A DNA stretch of 64,000 nt from G963720515 sp963720515 (GTDB taxonomy: Bacteria > Actinomycetota > Thermoleophilia > Gaiellales > Gaiellaceae): contig OY970397.1 in assembly GCA_963720515.1 (NCBI GenBank), forward strand, positions 930,001-994,000, given 5' to 3'. The translations under genes and the position numbers were made by a program. The notes beneath the pieces are model-generated. The model saw only the letters and a program-made list of their open reading frames with translations, had not been told where the DNA came from and ran no database searches. Positions 1-9,392 of this stretch are shown here, piece by piece. Within the stretch, counting starts at the first letter, position 1, and the number at the start of each line of letters is the position of its first letter.

Positions 1-853
1 TCTCCTGCGTGATCTCCGCCTGGCGGGCCCGGTTCATCTCGAGTGTGAGCCGGTCGATCATCTCGTTCGCGTTCTTCGACGCGTTCCGCATCGCCGTCAT
101 GCGCGCGCCGTGCTCGGACGCTGCGGATTCGAGGAGCCCGCGGAAGATGGTGGTCTCGAGGTACGTCGGGAGCAGCCGCTCGAGGATGAGCTCCGGCTCG
201 GGCTCGTAGATGAAGTCGCCCTCGAGCGCGACCTCGTAGGCGCTGCGGTCCTCGTCCTCGTCGAGGGCGGTGCGCGGGATCGGGAGGATCGTCTCGGTCT
301 CGACGTGCTGCGTGAGCGCGGAGACGAAGCGGTTGTAGACCATGGTCACGCGGTCGGCACCGCCATCGGCGTAGAGCTCGGCGACTGCGTGGGCGATCGC
401 CTCCGCGTGGTGGTAGGTCGGCCGGTCGGTGAGGTCGACCCAGGCCTGCGTCACGTCGAAGCGTCGGAAGCGGAGCGTCGAGCGGCCCTTCTTGCCGACG
501 GCGAGCCAGCGCACCTCCTGCCCCTGGGCCTCCGCCTCGCGGGCGAGCGCAACCGCCCGCCGGATGATCTGCGCGTTGAAGCCGCCGGCGAGGCCGCGGT
601 CGCCGGTGAGGGCGAGGATCGCGACCGAGCCGACCGTCTCGCGCTCCGCGAGGAGCGGGAAGCCGCGCGCGGGGGTCGCCCGGGCGGTGCCGGTCATGAG
701 CTCGCGCATCCGGTCGGCGTACGGGCGCAGCGCCTCGATGCGCGCCTCGGCCCGGCGGAGCTTCGCCGCGGCGACGAGCTCCATCGCCTTCGTGATCTTG
801 CGCGTGTTCCGGACGGAGGAGACGCGCCGCTTGATGTCCTGGACCGACGCCAA
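1..853 (-). CDS. atpG: F1F0 ATP synthase gamma subunit (3' end cut by window edge)
   Basis: Gamma subunit, the central rotary shaft of the F1 sector on the cytoplasmic side of the membrane. The protein opens with VQDIKRRVSSVRNTRKITKAM, the family's N-terminal coiled-coil signature, and contains GDRGLAGGFN near residue 80, as in other gamma subunits. The start is the TTG at 851-853, three bases after the atpA stop; no ATG or GTG fits the conserved N-terminus. About 284 codons are visible, so only the last few C-terminal residues are missing. It follows atpA in the usual order; atpD and atpC should lie beyond base 1. Identification is secure; only the TTG start is inferred. Confidence 0.96.
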   Translation of the reverse strand, partial: MASVQDIKRRVSSVRNTRKITKAMELVAAAKLRRAEARIEALRPYADRMRELMTGTARATPARGFPLLAERETVGSVAILALTGDRGLAGGFNAQIIRRAVALAREAEAQGQEVRWLAVGKKGRSTLRFRRFDVTQAWVDLTDRPTYHHAEAIAHAVAELYADGGADRVTMVYNRFVSALTQHVETETILPIPRTALDEDEDRSAYEVALEGDFIYEPEPELILERLLPTYLETTIFRGLLESAASEHGARMTAMRNASKNANEMIDRLTLEMNRARQAEITQE

Positions 854-856
854 GGC

Positions 857-2386
<1,530 letters not shown>

Positions 2387-2508
2387 GTGCCTTCCGTCTC
2401 CTCCCCGGCCCGGCTCGGGCCGCCTCCGCTGGTCGGGGTCCCCTCGGTCACCCGTGGGTAACATACTGCGGCTTCGGCCACGAACCCCGGAGCCAAGGAG
2501 ACCTATAC

Positions 2509-2721
2509 ATGAATCTCGGTTACATCGACCCCAGTAGCGGCAGCATGCTGCTCCAGGGAATCCTGGGCGGGCTCGCGGCCGCCGCGGTCGCACTCAAGCT
2601 GTTCTGGCACCGCGTGCTCGTGTTCCTCCATATTCGCAAGCCGGACGAGGGTCAGGCCGCCGAGGCGCATGAGGCCGACGACGCGGTCCCGTCCGAGCGT
2701 GAGCCGGTCGCAAAGCCCTGA
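2509..2721 (+). CDS. Small membrane protein with YIDPxSGS N-terminus
   Basis: A 70-residue protein of unknown function. It opens MNLGYIDPSSGSMLLQ, followed by one hydrophobic helix (about residues 13-38, rich in Gly, Ala, Leu) and an acidic soluble tail. Short proteins with a similar YIDPGTGS-type start occur beside alkaline-phosphatase/sulfatase-fold membrane proteins in other bacteria (recollection of the family, not a search). A strong AAGGAG lies eight bases before the ATG. It is the first gene of a three-gene plus-strand set inserted between atpH and atpA and overlaps the next gene. Probably a membrane partner of the sulfatase-like protein two genes on; that role is inference. Confidence 0.72.
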   Translation: MNLGYIDPSSGSMLLQGILGGLAAAAVALKLFWHRVLVFLHIRKPDEGQAAEAHEADDAVPSEREPVAKP

Positions 2722-4132
2722 CGTCGAGGGCGCGGCGGCGCCCACGTTCGACCCCGGCTCCTTCCGCGACTGGGACAGTCGCGTCTTCTACGACGACGGA
2801 CGCATCCTCCGGGCGCTCTCCGGGGACGGCCTCGCCGACTGGCGGGCGTTCGCCTCGTCGCGCCTCTTCGCCGAGGCGGTCGCCGAAGGGAAGCTCGTCG
2901 AGACCGAGGAGGTCGAGGGCGCCGAGGCGCCCGCCGGGCTCGTGCGCGACGCGGCCGGGGTGCTCGAGCACGAGCGGATCCCGTTCGTCTCCTACCCGTA
3001 CGAGTGGCCGTTCTCCATGCTCCGCGACGCCGCGCTCCTCCAGCTCGAGCTCTTGCGCCGGGCGCTCGACGAGGACCTGATCCTCAAGGACGCAACGCCC
3101 TACAACGTGCAGTTCCGCGGCGCGAAGCCGGTGTTCATCGACGTCGGCTCCTTCGAGCGGCTGCCGGCCGGCGAGCCGTGGGCCGCGTACCGCCAGTTCT
3201 GCATGCTCTTCCTCTACCCCCTGCTCCTCCAGGCCTACAAGGACGTCCCGTACCAGCCGTGGCTGCGCGGGAGCCTCGCGGGGATCCGGCCCGCCGAGCT
3301 GCGCGCGCTCATGTCGTTCCGCGACCTCTTCCGCCGCGGCGTGCTGACGAACGTGGCACTCCTTGCGCGCTTTGAGCGCAAGAGCGCGTCGAAGGGCGGC
3401 GAAGTGAAGGCGGAGATGAAGAAGGCCGGTTTCCGCAAGGACTTCATCGTCGCGAACGTGAAGCGGCTCGAGAAGACGATCCGCAAGCTCGAGTGGAAGG
3501 CCGGGCAGACGGAGTGGTCGGACTACGGGATGACCACCTCGTACTCGGACGCGGACGCGGTGCGCAAGGAGGGCTTCGTCCGCGAGGTCGTCCACCAGCG
3601 GCCGCGCGACCTCGCCTGGGACCTCGGCTGCAACGAGGGGCGCCACGCGCGGATCGCCGCCGAGAACACCCGCTACGTGGTCGCGGTGGACGGCGACGCG
3701 GCCGTCGCCGACCGGCTCTACCGCACGCTCGCCGAGGAGGGCGCGACGTCCATCCTGCCGCTCACCGGCGACCTGACCGACCCGTCGCCGCCGCTCGGCT
3801 GGGGCGGGCTCGAGCGCTCTCCGCTCGACGCGCGCGGCCGACCCGATCTCGTCCTCTGCCTCGCGGTCATCCACCACGTCGCGCTCTCCGGCAACGTGCC
3901 GGTGCCCGCGTTCCTCGATTGGCTGCGCTCGCTCGGCGCCGAGCTGGTGATCGAGTTCCCCACGCGCGACGACCGGCGCGTCGCCGCGATCCTCTCGCGC
4001 AAGCGCGAGGGCGCCGACCCGGACTACGACCTCGAGCCCTTCGAGCGCGAGCTCGGCGCTCGCTACACGATCGAGCGGCGAGAGGAGCTGGCAGGAGGCA
4101 CCCGCATCCTGTTCCACGCAAGGCCCCGCTGA
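2699..4132 (+). CDS. Kinase-like domain plus class I SAM methyltransferase (NoeA-like)
   Basis: About 477 residues with two parts. The N-terminal half carries LKDATPYNVQF followed by VFIDVGSFE, which resembles the catalytic loop (D-x4-N) and metal motif (ID) of aminoglycoside-phosphotransferase/choline-kinase folds. The C-terminal half has the SAM-binding signature WDLGCNEGRHA, then AVDGD and LVLCLAVIHHV as expected for motifs I, II and IV of class I methyltransferases. Overall it resembles proteins annotated as NoeA-like nodulation methyltransferases; substrate unknown, possibly a sugar or lipid headgroup. Start uncertain: GTG 2699 or ATG 2669, both overlapping the preceding gene. It ends in a TGATG overlap with the sulfatase-like gene, so the two are probably co-translated. 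Confidence 0.78.
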   Translation: MSRSQSPDVEGAAAPTFDPGSFRDWDSRVFYDDGRILRALSGDGLADWRAFASSRLFAEAVAEGKLVETEEVEGAEAPAGLVRDAAGVLEHERIPFVSYPYEWPFSMLRDAALLQLELLRRALDEDLILKDATPYNVQFRGAKPVFIDVGSFERLPAGEPWAAYRQFCMLFLYPLLLQAYKDVPYQPWLRGSLAGIRPAELRALMSFRDLFRRGVLTNVALLARFERKSASKGGEVKAEMKKAGFRKDFIVANVKRLEKTIRKLEWKAGQTEWSDYGMTTSYSDADAVRKEGFVREVVHQRPRDLAWDLGCNEGRHARIAAENTRYVVAVDGDAAVADRLYRTLAEEGATSILPLTGDLTDPSPPLGWGGLERSPLDARGRPDLVLCLAVIHHVALSGNVPVPAFLDWLRSLGAELVIEFPTRDDRRVAAILSRKREGADPDYDLEPFERELGARYTIERREELAGGTRILFHARPR

Positions 4133-6265
4133 TGGCAGTCGCATCCTCGCGCGCCGCCGTCATCCCGCGCATCTCGCTGCGCTTCCGCGAGCCGGCCGTC
4201 CGGTTCGCCCAGCTCCTAGCCGCGTCCAGCTTCGCCCTGGCCCAGCCGCTGTTCGACATCCTCGGCAAGAACGCGGAGTTCTTCGCCGTGCGCGGCTCGG
4301 CGCCCTCGGACATCGTCGTCTTCGCGCTCGTCGTGACCTTCGTCCCGGCGATCGTCTTCCTGGCCATCGAGCTGCTCGTCGGGCTCGCGAGCCGGCGCGC
4401 CGCCCTGGCGCTCCACCTCGTCATCCTCGGCGGGCTCGCGGCGGTCTTCGGAATCCAGTTCCTGAAGCGCCACGGGCTCGACGGAACGGCCGCGCTCATC
4501 ACCGGCGCCGTGCTCATCGGCGCGGCGTTCGCCGTCGCCGTGTGGCGCGTGCAGATCGTGCGCTCGTTCCTGACCGTCCTCGCGGCTGCGGCGCCCGTCT
4601 TCCTCGTGATCTTCCTCTTCACGACCCCGGTCGAGAAGCTCGTCTTCCCGCCCGAGGTGGAGGTCCGGACGGCGGCGGTCAGCTCCGACACACCCGTCGT
4701 CTTCCTGCTCTTCGACGAGTTCCCCGTCATCTCGCTCCTCGACCGCAACGGCAAGATCGACGCGGCGCGCTTCCCGAACTTCGCGCGGCTCCAGAAGGCG
4801 TCCACCTGGTTCGTGAACACGACGACCTACTCGCCCTCCACGACGGTTGCTGTCCCTTCGATGCTCACGGGGAAGCTGCCGAAACGCGGCAAGCTCCCGG
4901 TGTTCCAGAACCACCCGAACAACCTCTTCACCTACCTCGGGCGCCGCTACCGCTTCCACGTGAGCGAGTCGCAGACCCGGCTCTGCCCGACGCAGCTCTG
5001 CCACCAGCGAAGCGAAGGCAGCGAGGCGCGGCTCCGCTCGCTCTACAAGGACGCCCGCATCGTCTACCTGCACCTCCTCGCACCACCGGCCCTCGAGGAC
5101 GAGCTCGCACCGATCGACGAGTCCTGGGGCGACTTCGGCACCGGGACTACCGAGCGGCTGACCGGGGAGACGAGCCTCCCGGACGTGAACCAGGCGAACT
5201 TCTACATCGGCCGCGTCCGTGGGTTCAACCGCTTCGTCGCCGGGATCCGCCCGTACCGGGCGGGCCACCCCTCCCTCGACTTCCTCCACGTGCTCCTGCC
5301 GCACGGCCCGTGGCTCTACTTCCCGGACGGGCGCGTGAGCGGGGTCGCAAGCCCGCGGGCGCCGGGCCGCAAGGGCGAGCTCTGGACGGACGACGGGCTC
5401 GCCCTCCAGGCCTGGCAGCGCCACATGCTCCAGCTCGGCTACGCCGACAAGCTGCTCGGACGCTTCGTGGCGCGGCTCCGCAGCGCGGGACTCTGGAACA
5501 AGGCGCTCGTCATCGTCACGGCCGATCACGGAATCTCGTTCCGCGGCGGTGACGCCCGGCGCGCCCCGACCAACTCGAACTTCGCCGAGCTCGCGTTCAC
5601 GCCGCTCTTCATGAGGATCCCCGGCAAGCCGGGCGGGACGACCGTGGAGCGGCACACGACGATCGACGACATCCTCCCGACGATCGCCGACGTCCTCGGG
5701 ACGCCCGTCCCCTGGAAGACCGATGGCTCCACGGCGCTCGGCTCGGATCCCGGCCTCGACACGGTCACGGTCGGCTGGCGGCTGACGAAGCCCTACACGG
5801 CGGTGCTCGCGCAGCGCAAGCGCTCGCTCGCGCGTCAGCTCGCGCTCTTCGGAACCGGTAGCTGGGGCCCGGGGTTCTACGGCATCGGGCCGTTCGGCGG
5901 GCTCGTCGGCAAGCGGGTGGGCGCGGTCGGCGTTCCGGGGCCGGGCCCCGGGGACCGCGAAGGTGGATGCGGTCGGCTCGAGGCTCCTGCGCTCCTATCG
6001 CCCCGGCTCGGCCGCCGTGCCGTCGCCGGTCGTGGGCACGTTCTCGGGCGGCCCCGGGAAGGGCGACACGTTCGCGCTCGCCGTGAACGGGACGATCCAG
6101 GCGGTCGCGACGGCGTACCAGGATCCCGAAGGCCCCGTGAGCTTCACGGCCCTCACCTCCGACAAGGCGTTCCGCTCCGGGTCGAACGAGGTGCGGATGT
6201 TCCTGGTCGGCGGCGCGCCGGACCACCCGGAGCTCCGCGAGCTCCAGGTCTCGTACTCGGGCTAG
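4132..6265 (+). CDS. Membrane sulfatase-like hydrolase/transferase, apparent +1 frameshift near 5940
   Basis: Alkaline-phosphatase superfamily protein of about 710 residues when read across one shift. Four to five membrane helices fill residues 20-165, then an extracytoplasmic catalytic domain: metal site FLLFDEF, a nucleophile region SPSTTVAVPSMLTG (Thr/Ser type, no sulfatase Cys-x-Pro-x-Arg), HGPW and TADHGISFRGG. This layout is shared with phosphoglycerol/phosphoethanolamine transferases acting on surface glycans. The first frame becomes nonsense after GKRVGAVGVPGP; a different frame resumes with APGTAKVDAVGSRLL and gives a plausible 100-residue C-terminal domain ending at the TAG at 6265. 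One extra G in 5937-5950 explains it; sequencing error or a real mutation cannot be told apart here. Confidence 0.8.
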
Positions 6266-6441
6266 GCGCCCGGGCGCTCGGCCGGGAACGCGTCCCAGTC
6301 GACCCCGCGAACGTACCGCACGAGCTCGACCTCCTTCTTCGTCAGCCTCGGCGCGCCGTCCGTGTCCTCGACCTGCGAGCGCAGGTGCTCGCGGACCGCG
6401 GTCGCCGTGAACTCGCGCATGAAGTGCCTGACGCCCTTCAT
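6262..6441 (-). CDS. Short basic/acidic protein at the 3' end of the atpIBEFH operon
   Basis: A 59-residue open frame starting MKGVRHFMREF, with a very good AAGGGAGG ribosome-binding site five bases before its ATG, 28 bases after the atpH stop. The sequence is hydrophilic with mixed charge and no membrane segment or known motif; it contains LTKKEVELVRYV, a likely helix. Its stop overlaps the convergent stop of the sulfatase-like gene, which is common for real neighbours here. Function unknown. Codon positions look coding (G/C at third positions), which with the RBS is the evidence that it is a gene. Confidence 0.55.
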   Translation of the reverse strand: MKGVRHFMREFTATAVREHLRSQVEDTDGAPRLTKKEVELVRYVRGVDWDAFPAERPGA

Positions 6442-6469
6442 CGGGCCTCCCTTGTCGCCTCGCGAGAGG

Positions 6470-7003
6470 TTAGGCGCGGGCGAGCAGCTCGTCGCGCAGT
6501 GCGTTCAGGCGGCCGCGCACGCTGCCGTCCACGCGCATCGAGCCCGCCTGGAGGATCAGGCCGCCGATGAGGTCCGGGTCGACGCTGCGCGTAGCCTCCA
6601 CCTTGCGGCCGGCGGCCTTCTCGAGCTTCGCGACGATCGCCTCCGCGTCCGTGTCCGAGAGCTCGACCGCGGTGGTGAGCTCGACCTCGAGGATCCGCTC
6701 CTCCGCGGCGAGCAGGCGCTCCCACTCCTCGTAAATCTCCGGCAGCTCGGCCAGGCGGCCCTTCTCCGCGACCAGGCGGAGGAAGTTCCGGAACGTGTCG
6801 GTGGAGCCCTGCGCGACCGCGTCGATCGCGCCGCGCCGCTCCTCCGGGTCGAGCTGCGGGTTGCGGAGAAGATCGGCGAGCTCGGGCGACGCCGCGAGGG
6901 CGCCCGCGAACGCGGCGAACTCGTCGCGCACCTTGGGGAGCGACTTCTGCTCGTGGGCGGCCTCGAGGAGGGCCTCCGCGTAGATGCGCTGGGCTACGCC
7001 CAT
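6470..7003 (-). CDS. atpH: F1F0 ATP synthase delta subunit
   Basis: Peripheral-stalk subunit (OSCP equivalent) that ties the b-subunit dimer to the top of F1. 177 residues, the usual length. It starts MGVAQRIYAEALLEAA, matching the family's ARRYAxALfe pattern, and the C-terminal half has DPDLIGGLILQAGSMRVDGS, the signature region of delta subunits. The ATG overlaps the atpF stop (TGATG), so translation is coupled. It is the last ATP synthase gene before the inserted plus-strand block; a short unknown ORF follows it on the same strand. Confidence 0.97.
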   Translation of the reverse strand: MGVAQRIYAEALLEAAHEQKSLPKVRDEFAAFAGALAASPELADLLRNPQLDPEERRGAIDAVAQGSTDTFRNFLRLVAEKGRLAELPEIYEEWERLLAAEERILEVELTTAVELSDTDAEAIVAKLEKAAGRKVEATRSVDPDLIGGLILQAGSMRVDGSVRGRLNALRDELLARA

Positions 7004-7563
7004 CAGTTTTCGCTGGCCAGCTGCTCGGCGTCGAGCTCTTCGATCGTCTCGTCGATCAGGCGCCGCTGGTCCTTCTCGTCGAGCGTCTTGCGCGTCACCT
7101 TCTCCGAGGCGAGGAGCGTGAGCTCGACGACGTCGCGGCGGATCTCCTCGCGGAACTTGCGGTTCTCCGCCTCGACCGCCTTCTGGTTCTCCTCGAGCCG
7201 GCGCTGCAGGTCCGCCGCCGCCTCTTCGCGGGCACGGCGAGCCTGCTCCTGCGCCTGGCGGCGCGTCTCCTCGAGGAGCTGCTCCCGCTCGGCCTTCGCC
7301 TCCTCACGCTCCTCGCGCACGGACTCGCGGAGCGCACGCGCCTCCTCGCGGGCCTTGTCGGCCTCGTCGAGCGCCGCGCGGATCCGGTCGCGCCGCGCGT
7401 CGATGAGCGCCTGGATGCGCGAGAACGCGACCTTGCGCAGGATGAAGAGCACGATCAGGAACGTGACGATCGTCCAGATCATCAGGCCTGGGACGACCTT
7501 GATCAGCGCGTTGCCGCTGTCGGACTCTTCGGCCTGGAGGAGTAGGAGCGTTGCGAGCTGCAT
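7003..7563 (-). CDS. atpF: F1F0 ATP synthase b subunit
   Basis: Peripheral-stalk subunit with one N-terminal membrane helix (about residues 22-44, VVPGLMIWTIVTFLIVLFIL) and a long charged helix rich in Arg, Glu, Ala and Gln that forms the right-handed coiled coil of the stator. 186 residues. The segment after the membrane helix (RKVAFSRIQALIDARRDRI) fits the family pattern. It lies between atpE (3-base gap) and atpH (overlap) in canonical order. Only one b-type gene is visible, so a homodimer is expected. Confidence 0.96.
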   Translation of the reverse strand: MQLATLLLLQAEESDSGNALIKVVPGLMIWTIVTFLIVLFILRKVAFSRIQALIDARRDRIRAALDEADKAREEARALRESVREEREEAKAEREQLLEETRRQAQEQARRAREEAAADLQRRLEENQKAVEAENRKFREEIRRDVVELTLLASEKVTRKTLDEKDQRRLIDETIEELDAEQLASEN

Positions 7564-7566
7564 CGG

Positions 7567-7830
7567 CTAGACGAGGACGAAGGCGAGCAGGCCGCCGAGG
7601 AGGGCGTAGAACACGACCGCCTCGCAGAGCGCGAAGCCGAGCCACTGGATGCCGGTCAGCTCGCCGCGCAGCTCGGGCTGGCGGGCCACCGCCTGGATCA
7701 TCGAGCCGAAGATGTAGCCGATGCCGATGCCGGCGCCCACGGCGCCGAGGCCGACGCCGACGCCGAAGGCGATCGCCTTGCCGAGATCGGCGAGGCCGGC
7801 GTCGGTGGTCTGCGCAAGGGTGAGAAACAT
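7567..7830 (-). CDS. atpE: F1F0 ATP synthase c subunit
   Basis: Ring-forming proteolipid of Fo, 87 residues, two membrane helices joined by the polar loop ARQPE. The first helix has the glycine motif GAGIGIG; the second carries the ion-binding Glu in ALCEAVVFYALL. The residues flanking that Glu lack the Ser/Thr and the Gln partner typical of sodium-binding rings, so proton coupling is inferred. It lies ten bases after atpB on the same strand, preceded by GAAAGGAG, a strong RBS as expected for the most abundant subunit. Confidence 0.97.
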   Translation of the reverse strand: MFLTLAQTTDAGLADLGKAIAFGVGVGLGAVGAGIGIGYIFGSMIQAVARQPELRGELTGIQWLGFALCEAVVFYALLGGLLAFVLV

Positions 7831-7840
7831 GAAGCTCCTT

Positions 7841-8668
7841 TCAGTGCTCGGGTTCGATTGCGCCGCCGATGTAGATGGCGGAGAGAAGCGCGAAGACGAA
7901 GGCCTGGATCGTCACGACGATCGCGACCTCGAAGATGTACACGGCGACGGCCACCGGGACGGCGAGGACGGCGAGCGCGACGTTCGAGAAGATGAAGATG
8001 AGGCCGAGCATGACGAGCAGCAGCATGTGGCCGGCCAGCATGTTGGCGAAGAGTCGCACGGAGAGCGAGATGAGCCGCATGAACTGCGAGATCACCTCGA
8101 GCGGGATGATGAGTGGGAGCAGCCCCTTCGGCACGCCGGAGGGGATCCAGCTCTTCAGGTAGCCCCACGAGCCGTTGTGCCTCACCCCCTCGTAGTGGGT
8201 CGTGAGGAACGTGAGTAACGCGAGCGCGAGGGTCACGCTCAGGTTCGCGGTGGCCGCGTAGATCCCCCACGTCGGGAGGTCGGCGCCGAACAGGTGGAAC
8301 TTCTCGTCCGAGAGCGGCAGCGGGATGAACCCGATCAGGTTGATGACCCAGATGAAGAGGAAGAGCGCCGCGCAGTACGGGAAGTAGCGGTGGACGGCGC
8401 TCTTCGGCAGGTTGCCCTCCGCGATCTGCCCCTGGAGCGCGTCGTAGAGCCCCTCCCCCGTCGTCTGGCGGCGGCTCGGGCGCAGCGAAAGGCCGAAGCG
8501 CATGAACCAGATCCCGAAGAGGATCGTCATGAGACCGCCGAGCCAGAGGTAGGCGACCGCCTTGTTCACGGACATGTCGATCGGCCCGAGGTGGATCGAG
8601 ATCCACGGGTGGAGAACGAACTCGTCCTCAGGGTGGAAGTCCGAGGATGCCGCGAGGAGGAAGCTCAC
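7841..8668 (-). CDS. atpB: F1F0 ATP synthase a subunit
   Basis: Membrane subunit forming the half channels that feed the c ring. 275 residues with five to six hydrophobic helices. The essential arginine lies in SLSVRLFANMLAGH (helix 4), and the last helices (YIFEVAIVVTIQAFVFALLSAIYI) match the C-terminal signature. It starts four bases inside the end of the AtpI-like gene (GTGA-type overlap), so it is co-translated with it. Order atpI-atpB-atpE-atpF-atpH is standard. Confidence 0.97.
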   Translation of the reverse strand: MSFLLAASSDFHPEDEFVLHPWISIHLGPIDMSVNKAVAYLWLGGLMTILFGIWFMRFGLSLRPSRRQTTGEGLYDALQGQIAEGNLPKSAVHRYFPYCAALFLFIWVINLIGFIPLPLSDEKFHLFGADLPTWGIYAATANLSVTLALALLTFLTTHYEGVRHNGSWGYLKSWIPSGVPKGLLPLIIPLEVISQFMRLISLSVRLFANMLAGHMLLLVMLGLIFIFSNVALAVLAVPVAVAVYIFEVAIVVTIQAFVFALLSAIYIGGAIEPEH

Positions 8669-9054
8669 GCGCTCGGCTCCTCGTGGAAGTAGAGCGTCAG
8701 GCTCGTGACGAGCTCGGACGAGTAGCCGGCCGCGTAGACGAGCGCGCCCGCGAGCGCGACGTCGGGCTGGTTCACGGCCACGAGGATGCAGGCGAGCACG
8801 ACGAGGATGCCGCGGCCCATCATCCCGAAGGCGACGAGGCCGGAGCCGCGGAGCGTCGGGTCGCCGATGCCGAGGCGGGCGAAGAGCAGCCCGAGCGCCT
8901 GGCTCGCGCCCCAGAGGAACGCGCCGAGCGCCCAGCCCTTCACGTTCCAGCCGGCGATGAGGAAGAGCGGCAGCGCGAGCGCGACGATCGCGGTGCCGAC
9001 GAGCACGGGCGTCCTGCGCTCCGGCATCGCGCGCGGCGTGACGGTCATGGCCAT
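8665..9054 (-). CDS. atpI: AtpI-like membrane protein of the ATP synthase operon
   Basis: 129 residues with four hydrophobic segments (beginning VLVGTAIVALALPLFLIAGW and GWALGAFLWGASQALGLLFA). By position directly before atpB and by size and four-helix pattern it is an AtpI-type protein, which helps assemble the c ring in other bacteria. The start chosen is the first of two nearby ATGs (MAMTVTP), which overlaps the upstream gene's stop as TGATG. Primary sequence identity to AtpI is weak by eye, so the name rests largely on context. Confidence 0.75.
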   Translation of the reverse strand: MAMTVTPRAMPERRTPVLVGTAIVALALPLFLIAGWNVKGWALGAFLWGASQALGLLFARLGIGDPTLRGSGLVAFGMMGRGILVVLACILVAVNQPDVALAGALVYAAGYSSELVTSLTLYFHEEPSA

Positions 9055-9266
9055 CAGAAGGCGTTCCTGTACGCGGCGTAGACCGCGAGGATCGAGAGCG
9101 GGACGCCGATCACCGAGCCGATCGCGATCCCGACGCCCACGGAGCCCGCCGCCCAGCCGAGCAGGGCGCCGAGTCCGACGCATGCGACAAGGACGCCGAG
9201 CAGCACGCCGCCGGCGCCGAGGGGATCGAAGGTCTGGCGTTCTGCAATAGCGACCGCATCATTCCA
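9054..9266 (-). CDS. AtpZ-like two-helix protein, start codon unresolved
   Basis: About 70 residues ending TGATG-coupled to the AtpI-like gene. The readable part, FDPLGAGGVLLGVLVACVGLGALLGWAAGSVGVGIAIGSVIGVPLSILAVY in short pieces, gives two glycine-rich membrane helices typical of the AtpZ/AtpI family at the head of atp operons. In frame there is no ATG, GTG or TTG between the upstream stops (TGATAA) and the first helix. Deleting one G of GTGGAAT at 9263-9267 would provide a GTG start, so this may be another of the window's +1 errors, one that hides a start codon. Confidence 0.6.
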   Translation of the reverse strand, partial: WNDAVAIAERQTFDPLGAGGVLLGVLVACVGLGALLGWAAGSVGVGIAIGSVIGVPLSILAVYAAYRNAF

Positions 9267-9326
9267 CGCGCGGCGAGCTTATCAGCGTCCTTCGACTTCG
9301 TGACACGCACAAACCGCTTGGTTAGT

Positions 9327-9344
9327 GCAAACGCACGCGTTTGC
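9327..9344. promoter_or_regulatory. Perfect 18-bp palindrome, candidate operator
   Basis: GCAAACGC-AC-GCGTTTGC is a perfect inverted repeat of 8+8 bases in the divergent gap between the atp operon and the DUF354 gene. A second, weaker dyad AACC-GCTT-GGTT lies about ten bases to its left. Such a dyad in a divergent promoter region looks like a repressor site; which regulator binds is unknown and no regulator gene is adjacent. Confidence 0.45.
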
Positions 9345-9392
9345 CCAGGACTTTGTGGCACCGCGTCCGAGCGTCGACCGTACGATCGAGGC

